A program made the translations under genes and the position numbers. Below are positions 58,395-64,000 of a stretch of 64,000 nucleotides of DNA, one piece after another; within the stretch, counting starts at the first letter, position 1, and each line of letters starts with the position of its first letter. This stretch comes from Pseudomonas protegens (GTDB lineage: Bacteria; Pseudomonadota; Gammaproteobacteria; Pseudomonadales; Pseudomonadaceae), in NCBI RefSeq assembly GCF_013407925.2, contig NZ_CP060201.1, forward strand, positions 4,883,001 to 4,947,000, written 5' to 3'. The notes under the pieces are model-generated. The model had not been told where the DNA came from. It ran no database searches and worked only from the letters and a program-made list of their open reading frames with translations.

Positions 58395-59714
58395 ATGTTT
58401 AACCTACATCACAAGGCTGACCTGCAAGAGATCGAACGTTTCAATTGTGCGCTGGCCGAGGCCAACGCCAAGCTGGCGGCAATCAGCCGCTCCATGGCGA
58501 TGATCGAGTTTTCTCCCGATGGCATCGTGCTCGATGCCAACGACAACTTCTGCCAGACCATGGGCTATTCCGCTGAAGAGATACGTGGCAAGCATCACCG
58601 GATCTTTTGCGAGGAAGAGTTCTACCGCAGCGAGGAATACGCCAAGCTCTGGCGCGACCTGGGGCGCGGCGAACCGGTCAGCGGCACCTTCCTGCGGCTG
58701 AACAAGCGCGGCGAGGAGATCTGGCTCGAAGCCAGCTACATGCCGGTGTTCGATGCCGATCGCCGGGTCAAGAGTGTGATCAAGGTGGCTTCGGACATCT
58801 CCGAACGCATCCATGTCGAACATGAAAACCAGAGCCTGCTGAATGCCATCGGCCGTTCCATGGCGATCATCGAGTTCAGTCCGGACGGCACGATCCTCAA
58901 GGCCAACGACAACTTCCTCAAGACCATGCAGTACCCCTTGAACGAAATCCTTGGCCAGCACCACAGCATGTTCTGTCACCGGGCTGAAGCCGAGTCATCG
59001 GAGTACAAGCAGTTCTGGGCTTCGTTGAACCGTGGCGAGTATCACTCCCATCGTTTCGAGCGGGAAAACAAGTACGGTCAGACGGTGTTCCTCGAGGCTT
59101 CCTACAACCCCCTGTTCGACACCAAGGGCCGCTTGTACAAGGTGGTCAAGTTCGCCAGCGATATCACCCAGCAGATGACCAGCCTGCAATCGGCCGCCGA
59201 ATCCGCCCACAGCACCTCGGTTCAGAACGACGCCTGCGCCCAGAAGGGCTCGCAGGTGGTGCAGCAGACGGTGCAGATCATCCAGCAGATTTCTCACGAT
59301 CTGAACGAAGCGGCGCGCAGCATCGATGCGGTGAGCAAGCAGTCGGAGATCATCGGCAGCATTGTCCAGACCATTCGCGGAATCGCCGACCAGACCAACC
59401 TGCTGGCGCTCAATGCGGCCATCGAGGCGGCTCGGGCCGGCGAGCACGGGCGAGGCTTTGCGGTGGTGGCGGACGAAGTGCGCAGCCTGGCGGCGCGAAC
59501 CAGTCAGGCCACGGTGGAAATCGTCGAAGTGGTGCGCAAGAACCACGACCTGTCGATGAGCGCGGTCACCAGCATGCAATCGAGCCTGAGTCGCACCGGT
59601 GTCGGGGTCGAACTGGCCAATGAGGCCGGAGAGGTGATTCTGGAGATCCAGCAAGGCTCGCGACATGTGGTGGATGCCATCAGCCAGTTCAATTCGACCT
59701 TGCAGTTGCAGTGA
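58395..59714 (+). CDS. Soluble PAS-PAS methyl-accepting signalling protein (BdlA-like)
   Basis: A 439-residue cytoplasmic chemoreceptor-type protein with no membrane segment. Two tandem PAS domains (about 25-145 and 147-265) are near copies: [22 protein letters not shown] and [22 protein letters not shown]. They are followed by a short MCP signalling domain with the conserved hairpin tip [20 protein letters not shown]. The layout and size match P. aeruginosa BdlA, which acts in biofilm dispersal through c-di-GMP. A terminator follows at once. Confidence 0.9.
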   Translation: MFNLHHKADLQEIERFNCALAEANAKLAAISRSMAMIEFSPDGIVLDANDNFCQTMGYSAEEIRGKHHRIFCEEEFYRSEEYAKLWRDLGRGEPVSGTFLRLNKRGEEIWLEASYMPVFDADRRVKSVIKVASDISERIHVEHENQSLLNAIGRSMAIIEFSPDGTILKANDNFLKTMQYPLNEILGQHHSMFCHRAEAESSEYKQFWASLNRGEYHSHRFERENKYGQTVFLEASYNPLFDTKGRLYKVVKFASDITQQMTSLQSAAESAHSTSVQNDACAQKGSQVVQQTVQIIQQISHDLNEAARSIDAVSKQSEIIGSIVQTIRGIADQTNLLALNAAIEAARAGEHGRGFAVVADEVRSLAARTSQATVEIVEVVRKNHDLSMSAVTSMQSSLSRTGVGVELANEAGEVILEIQQGSRHVVDAISQFNSTLQLQ

Positions 59715-59732
59715 CTCGCTCAGGCCAGGCAC

Positions 59733-59762
59733 AAAAAAGGGTTCCCGTTGGGAACCCTTTTT
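59733..59762 (+). terminator. Bidirectional terminator
   Basis: AAAAAAGGGTTCC-CGTT-GGGAACCCTTTTT, with A-run before and T-run after. It can end both the PAS gene and the convergent gene at 59775. Confidence 0.9.
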
Positions 59763-59774
59763 CGTCGTGTGCCA

Positions 59775-60281
59775 TTACAGCGAGGCGAGGAATTTCTCGT
59801 CGATCGGTTTGGCGCTGGTCTTGGTGTCAGCCTCTTCCTTGGCCAGTTGCATCTTGTCTTTCAGGCGCTGGGCGATTTCCTGGTTGATGGCCAGCTGGCG
59901 CTCCGGCGGCAGGTCTTTCAGGTCTTCTTCGGTCAGGCCCATATCCTTGAGGATGCTGTCGCGCAGACGCTGTTCGGGCGTCTTGCTCATGTAGTCCTTG
60001 AATTCGCTCAGGGCGCCGGACTCGGTGGCGCTATTGGCCTGTGGCGTGCTCGCGGTCGGCGGCGTGGCCTGGAGCAGGACGCGGGTCTTGGCGAACGCGG
60101 CATTGACGTTGTCGTCCACGGTATTGCCTTGCAGGCTGGACTGGGACGTCGGCACGGTGACGGAGTTCTGGGCCTGCTGCAGCATGCCACTGTACAGCGC
60201 GCTGGCGGCTGCAGTGGTCGGGTCCATATCGGTGCGCGAGGTGGGCTGCACCGAAACGGATTTCTGGGCGTTGACCAACAT
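59775..60281 (-). CDS. Conserved hypothetical protein, low-complexity N-terminus
   Basis: A 168-residue protein. Residues 1-85 are rich in Ser, Thr, Ala and Gln (SVQPTSRTDMDPTTAAAS and LQQAQNSVTVPTSQ), while the second half is helical and charged (SEFKDYMSKTPEQRLRDSILKDMGLTEEDLKDL and QLAINQEIAQRLKDKM). No domain is recognised. It has no signal peptide by eye. It is monocistronic and has a GTTCCC upstream of ATG 60281. The function is unknown. Confidence 0.8.
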   Translation of the reverse strand: MLVNAQKSVSVQPTSRTDMDPTTAAASALYSGMLQQAQNSVTVPTSQSSLQGNTVDDNVNAAFAKTRVLLQATPPTASTPQANSATESGALSEFKDYMSKTPEQRLRDSILKDMGLTEEDLKDLPPERQLAINQEIAQRLKDKMQLAKEEADTKTSAKPIDEKFLASL

Positions 60282-60355
60282 GATCGGGAACCTGTGTGAG
60301 AGAACTAGGCGAGTAGTTCAGCAAGATCCATGCCGAATAAAATCACCCTTTAATA

Positions 60356-60688
60356 TCAAAGGATTGGCGTCGCCGGGCGCTGCCGGGCTGTCCGCCGGCG
60401 GACAAGTCTTGCCGCTTTCTGGCAAGCGCCGCCCGGGTTTGCCGAGGGCGGCGCTCCGTAGGTGATGGGGATGCCGAGTGCTTCCCGGAAGGCGTCGTCC
60501 ACCGGAATCTCGACGTCCGGTTCGACGCGCTCGGTCCGGGTGAAGCGGTAGCGCTCCTGCGAGCCCAGGAAGAATACCTGGCCGGTCCGGCCACAGGCGC
60601 CGCTCAGCAATAGGTTGAGGCCATCCGTGCCCAATCTCCGGTAGCAGTTAAAGCTGTAGATCAGGCTAGGGGATGCCGTTGCGTCCAT
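60356..60688 (-). CDS. Small hypothetical protein overlapping the GST gene end
   Basis: A 110-residue frame starting MDATASPSLIYSFNCYRRLG, overlapping the GST stop by 23 bases. Residues 8-80 read like a folded protein (NLLLSGACGRTGQVFFLGS and IPVDDAFREALGIPITYG), while the last 30 are basic and irregular, so the true end or the frame may be wrong. It is the same strand as the GST-like gene. No function is assigned. Coding is plausible but unproven. Confidence 0.5.
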   Translation of the reverse strand: MDATASPSLIYSFNCYRRLGTDGLNLLLSGACGRTGQVFFLGSQERYRFTRTERVEPDVEIPVDDAFREALGIPITYGAPPSANPGGACQKAARLVRRRTARQRPATPIL

Positions 60689-61298
60689 GCAGGCGAAAGC
60701 CCGGACGCAGGCTGAGGCGTTCGTAGTAGGCGGCCACGGCGGGGAAGTCCGGGTGTGCCATCGGGGTCATCTTCCAGCGATTGACCGAGAGCCCGAGGAC
60801 GATATCCGCCAGGCTGAAGTCTTCACCGAGAACATAGTTCCCGGTGCTCTCAAGCTGCCGTTCAAGGATCGCCATCTTGCCGTTCCAGGCCAGCAGGCTG
60901 GCGTCGATGCGCCGACTGTCCTGGCAATCCGGATGCTGGCGCACCAGGCCCATGAAGGCGTAGCTCCAGGCCGGATTGAGCTCAGTGGCCTGCCAGTCCA
61001 TCCACTGTTCCACCAGGGCCCGGGCCCGTGGGGCGAGCGGCAACAGGCTGCTGCCGGGATGCAGGTTGGCCAGGTAGCGGCAGATGCTGTTGGACTCCCA
61101 CAGGGCGCCGGCGTCATCGATCAGCACCGGAACCTGGGCATTGGGGTTGAGGGCGAGAAGCTCAGGAGTGTGGGTCGATTGGAAGCCGCTGCCCCAATCT
61201 TCCTGTTGGTAGGCAAGGCCCAGCTCCTCACAGGTCCACAAGACTTTTCTGACGTTGATGGACGAGGCTTTGCCGAGAATTCTGTACGGGGCTCCCAT
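60666..61298 (-). CDS. Glutathione S-transferase-like protein
   Basis: A 210-residue GST. The thioredoxin-like domain is MGAPYRILGKASSINVRKVLWTCEELGLAYQQEDWG, where Ser-Ser-Ile-Asn fits the theta/GSTF-type serine site. Substrate-side residues are VPVLIDDAGALWESNSICRYLA. A helical domain follows. ATG 61298 gives the normal family length; a start at 61331 adds nothing conserved. Confidence 0.92.
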   Translation of the reverse strand: MGAPYRILGKASSINVRKVLWTCEELGLAYQQEDWGSGFQSTHTPELLALNPNAQVPVLIDDAGALWESNSICRYLANLHPGSSLLPLAPRARALVEQWMDWQATELNPAWSYAFMGLVRQHPDCQDSRRIDASLLAWNGKMAILERQLESTGNYVLGEDFSLADIVLGLSVNRWKMTPMAHPDFPAVAAYYERLSLRPGFRLHGRNGIP

Positions 61299-61396
61299 GA
61301 CGCTTCCTTGTTCGTGGCTCAGACGGGCCATGGGAATCTATCAGTGTGTTTGGTTCCCGGCGATGGCCAATGGGCCTGCGGGTGTTTGTCCGCGCC

Positions 61397-61828
61397 TCAG
61401 GCCGGGTCGGGCAAGGCCGAGGCCGGCAGACCGAAGACCCGGTCGAACAACCAGTTGAAGACGAAGGTGTAGCAAGGGATGAACAGGATCAGTGCCAGGT
61501 CCAGGAGGAAGGCCTGCACCAGGCTGATGCCCATCCACCAGGCAATCAGCGGGATCAGGAACACGATCAGGGTCAATTGGAAGCCCACGGCGTGGGCGAT
61601 GCGGCGCTTGACGGTGCGGGTGCGCGACGGCTGGCGGCTTTCCCAGCGCTCGAAGAGGCTGGTGTAGATGAAGTTCCAGGTCACCGCGATGCTGGTGATC
61701 ACCACCGCCAGCGGCCCGGTGCTGCTGGGCGAGGTGCCGGACAGCAGGGCCAGGCCGAGGGCCGAGAAGGTCATGCCGAACACCTCGAACAGGGATACGT
61801 AGAGCAGTTTGCGTTTCACGCCTTGCAT
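61397..61828 (-). CDS. PACE-family small multidrug efflux transporter
   Basis: A 143-residue protein with four helices in two tandem bacterial transmembrane-pair (BTP) repeats: VSLFEVFGMTFSALGLALL, VVITSIAVTWNFIYTSLFERWE, LTLIVFLIPLIAWWMGISL and IPCYTFVFNWLFDRVF. The NFIYTSLFERWE and YTFVFNWLFD motifs are those of the PACE efflux family (AceI type), which exports chlorhexidine, acriflavine and polyamine-like compounds. It is divergent from the LysR gene at 61951, its likely regulator. Confidence 0.93.
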   Translation of the reverse strand: MQGVKRKLLYVSLFEVFGMTFSALGLALLSGTSPSSTGPLAVVITSIAVTWNFIYTSLFERWESRQPSRTRTVKRRIAHAVGFQLTLIVFLIPLIAWWMGISLVQAFLLDLALILFIPCYTFVFNWLFDRVFGLPASALPDPA

Positions 61829-61950
61829 GGGAATTCCTCGGTATTGAATGCAGCTGGCCAGGGCTGGGCTGGCACGGGGCGCAAAAGATAGCTTCAATAT
61901 CCATGACAGAAAAAGTCGGAAGCTTTCAGTTTTACTGATAGGTTGCGCCC

Positions 61951-62868
61951 ATGAATTTTTCCAGCGACAGCATCCAGTTGTTTCTCGCCGTGCTTGAGCG
62001 CGGTTCCTTTTCCGCGGCGGCCCGCGCGCTGGGCAAGGTGCCCTCGGCGGTGAGCATGGGCATTGCCAACCTTGAGGCCGAACTGGGGTACGCCCTGTTC
62101 GATCGCAGTCATCGCGAGCCGGTGCCGACGCCCCTGGCGTTGTCGCTCGCGCCCCATGCCCGGCTGATTGCCGATCAGCTCAAGCAGTTGCAGGTGCATG
62201 CCATCGAGCTGTCCCTGGGGCTGGAAAGCACACTCTCGATCGCGGTGGTGGATGACATCGACAAGCAGCGGCTGCTGGCGGCCATCAAGCTGCTGGCCGA
62301 GCTCTATCCGTTGCTGGACGTGGAAGTCCTCAGCGCTCCGCAGGATGACGTGCTGCAGTTGCTGCACAGCGGACGGGTCAGCGTTGGCGTGGCCTTTGCC
62401 GGCCTGAGCGTGAATGCCCTGGAGTACTTCCAGTACGCCGGCAGTGAACGGATCATCGCCTGCATTTCACCCCGGCATCCGCTGTTCCTGGCCAGCGAGG
62501 GGGCGCTGTATCTGGAGGAGTTGATCCGGGTTCGCCAGGTGGTGGTGGCCAGCCGCGACCTGCCCATCAGCGATACCCGGCCCCTGGTGGGCGAGTCGCT
62601 GTGGCGCACCGACAGCCTGGCCATGGCCCTGCACATGGTGGAGGCGGGGATCGGCTGGGGCAATTTCCCGCTGTCGGTGATCCAGCCGCTGCTGGCGGCA
62701 GGTCGCTTGCAGCGCTTGACGTTCAAGAATCTCGACAACGGCCTGTCGTTGCCGGTGCATGCGGTGTGGCTCAAGAGCCGGCCACTGCAGAAGGGCGCCC
62801 TGGCCCTGGTGCAGTTGCTCAGTGGCGAAGATCCGGCGCTGGGGCCGCCGCCCGGCCCCGGGTTCTAG
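61951..62868 (+). CDS. LysR-family regulator, divergent from PACE gene
   Basis: A 305-residue LTTR. The helix-turn-helix is IQLFLAVLERGSFSAAARALGKVPSAVSMGIANLEAELGYALFDRSHR and the C-terminal effector domain is normal length. It is divergent from the PACE gene over 122 bases. The adjacency suggests it activates that pump, as for AceR and AceI. Its stop overlaps the stop of the convergent LysR gene. Confidence 0.92.
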   Translation: MNFSSDSIQLFLAVLERGSFSAAARALGKVPSAVSMGIANLEAELGYALFDRSHREPVPTPLALSLAPHARLIADQLKQLQVHAIELSLGLESTLSIAVVDDIDKQRLLAAIKLLAELYPLLDVEVLSAPQDDVLQLLHSGRVSVGVAFAGLSVNALEYFQYAGSERIIACISPRHPLFLASEGALYLEELIRVRQVVVASRDLPISDTRPLVGESLWRTDSLAMALHMVEAGIGWGNFPLSVIQPLLAAGRLQRLTFKNLDNGLSLPVHAVWLKSRPLQKGALALVQLLSGEDPALGPPPGPGF

Positions 62869-63794
62869 GCCAGGGCCTGCTGGCGCAACCAGCGCAGCAG
62901 TTGGCCGGCCGCCGAGTCGTCGCTGATCGCCTGGGTCGAGAGCAGGTAGTAGGCGCTGCCGTCGGCGACGAAGCCGCAAGGGGCGCACAGCAGTCCGTCG
63001 CGCAGGTCGTCGCGCACCAGTTGCCAGGGGGCGATGGCCAGTCCCAAGCCCGCCACCGCCGCTTGCAGGCTGAAGTAGAAATGCTCGAAGACTTGCTCCT
63101 GAGGAGCCTGCGACAGCGGCAGCTGACGCAATTGCAGCCATTGTTCCCAGGCTTGCGGCCGGGTGGCGCTGTGCAGGCGCGGGGCGTGCTCCGCGAGGAC
63201 CGGCTGCTGGTTCGACTCTGGCGTCCAGTCAGCCTGTTTGTCCGGGCGGCACACCGGGCCAATGGCTTCGTCGAACAGCCAGTGGGCCTGGGTCTGGTGG
63301 TCCCAGGCGAAATCATTGCGGCGGATCGCCAGGTCGATGCCGGCGTTGAACGAGAAGGGCCCGCCACCCGCCAGCAACTGGATCGATATTTCCGGGTGAG
63401 CGGCCTGGAACTCCGGCAGGCGTGGAATCAGCCAGCGCATCAGCAGGGTCGGTTCGCAGGACAGCACCAGCGGCGCCTCGGGGTCCGGTGCCCGCAGGCG
63501 GCGGCTGGTGTTTTCGATCAGGTCCAGGGCCTGGGTCACGCTGTGCAGCAGTTCGGCCCCGGCCGAGGTGAGAAACACCCGGTGACTGCGGCGTTCGAAC
63601 AAAGCGGTGCCCAGGTCTTCTTCCAGGCTGCGCACGGCGCGGCTGATGGCGCCGTGGGTCAGGTGCAGGGCGGTGCCGGCCAGGGTGAAACTCTCCAGGC
63701 GCGCGGCGGCTTCGAAGCAGCGCAGGGCGCCGAGGGGCGGCAGGCGTCGGCGCGATGTCTGTGAGTTTTTATCACCAAGAGTGTCAGTTTTCAT
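62865..63794 (-). CDS. LysR-family regulator (GcvA-like)
   Basis: A 309-residue LTTR of the GcvA/AmpR-like subgroup. The N-terminus RRRLPPLGALRCFEAAARLESFTLAGTALHLTHGAISRAVRSLEEDLGTALFERRSHRV is typical (PPLxALRxFEAAAR). The effector domain contains LLMRWLIPRLPEFQAAHPEISIQL. It is divergent from a LysE-type exporter gene (63861), its likely target. Confidence 0.93.
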   Translation of the reverse strand: MKTDTLGDKNSQTSRRRLPPLGALRCFEAAARLESFTLAGTALHLTHGAISRAVRSLEEDLGTALFERRSHRVFLTSAGAELLHSVTQALDLIENTSRRLRAPDPEAPLVLSCEPTLLMRWLIPRLPEFQAAHPEISIQLLAGGGPFSFNAGIDLAIRRNDFAWDHQTQAHWLFDEAIGPVCRPDKQADWTPESNQQPVLAEHAPRLHSATRPQAWEQWLQLRQLPLSQAPQEQVFEHFYFSLQAAVAGLGLAIAPWQLVRDDLRDGLLCAPCGFVADGSAYYLLSTQAISDDSAAGQLLRWLRQQALA

Positions 63795-63860
63795 CGTTGG
63801 CCCTACCCCTGAAGATCCCCATACAGTAGCGCCAGATTGTATAACCGAGGCGTAGGCAAC

Positions 63861-64000
63861 GTGACAGAACTGTTAGTCGTAATCACCATCACCATTCTCG
63901 CGGTACTCAGTCCCGGGGCCGATTTTGCCCTGGTTACCCGTAACAGCCTGATGCTCTCGCGCCGTCACGGCGTGCTGACCGCGGTGGGAATCGGACTCGG
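63861..64000 (+). CDS. LysE/RhtB-family amino-acid exporter, N-terminus only
   Basis: The visible 46 residues, MTELLVVITITILAVLSPGADFALVTRNSLMLSRRHGVLTAVG and a few more, carry the LysE-family SPGAD/PGP-type motif and first helix. The start is GTG at 63861, with GAGG some 12 bases before it. The rest lies beyond the window. The substrate cannot be inferred. Confidence 0.85.
   Translation, partial: MTELLVVITITILAVLSPGADFALVTRNSLMLSRRHGVLTAVGIGL

Overview
The window is a high-GC, densely coded stretch of a Pseudomonas chromosome, most like the P. fluorescens/P. protegens group. The basis is gene content and synteny (arcDABC, the gcs/gcv cluster with a TyrR-type activator, the edd-glk-gltR/gtrS, gts, oprB, hexR-zwf-pgl-eda glucose island, tandem fadD2-fadD1), Pseudomonas-type paired REP elements, and proteins that align by eye with Pseudomonas families. 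No rRNA, tRNA, CRISPR array, prophage or insertion sequence was seen. It reads as ordinary core genome with metabolic islands, not as an accessory region.

Layout. (1) 1-7.3 kb: minus-strand glycine-cleavage/serine-deaminase operon (gcvH-gcvP-sdaA-gcvT, the last cut by the window edge) behind a sigma-54 promoter, with three GcsR-type 18-bp operators and the enhancer-binding activator GcsR next door. (2) 7.4-14.6 kb: arginine deiminase pathway arcD-arcA-arcB-arcC plus a DUF5064 gene, an ANR box in front of arcD, and a second, divergent arcD paralogue. (3) 14.6-18.8 kb: a class III CoA-transferase, a dCache-type chemoreceptor and a DUF454 membrane protein. (4) 18.9-24.0 kb: haem acquisition: haem oxygenase, a TonB-dependent haem receptor with a signalling domain, a FecR-like anti-sigma factor and a FecI-like ECF sigma factor behind a Fur box. 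(5) 24.0-43.2 kb: central sugar metabolism: mgsA, gap, edd-glk-gltR-gtrS, an AGE-family isomerase, the glucose ABC transporter gtsABCD, porin oprB, a hexose-6-phosphate mutarotase, the repressor hexR, and zwf-pgl-eda. Together these take up glucose and run it through the Entner-Doudoroff route. HexR boxes sit at gap, edd and zwf, and A-rich Crc/Hfq-type leaders precede four genes. (6) 43.4-47.6 kb: two small proteins and an AaeB/AaeX/AaeA-like efflux operon behind overlapping SlyA-like palindromes. (7) 47.6-53.1 kb: fatty-acid handling: a PhaJ-type hydratase, a monoacylglycerol-lipase-like hydrolase, fadD2 and fadD1. (8) 53.1-64 kb: small stress and housekeeping genes (CsbD, YihY, peptide deformylase, GNAT, two GST-like proteins, three LysR regulators, a soluble PAS-PAS chemoreceptor, a PACE transporter) and the start of a LysE-type exporter.

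The most useful non-coding observations are the complete GcsR/sigma-54 regulatory region, a spacing-conserved promoter architecture shared by the AGE-isomerase gene and gtsA, the HexR boxes, the palindromes before the FUSC efflux gene, and six REP loci in two sequence classes. I found nothing that looks like a wholly new defence, mobile or biosynthetic system.
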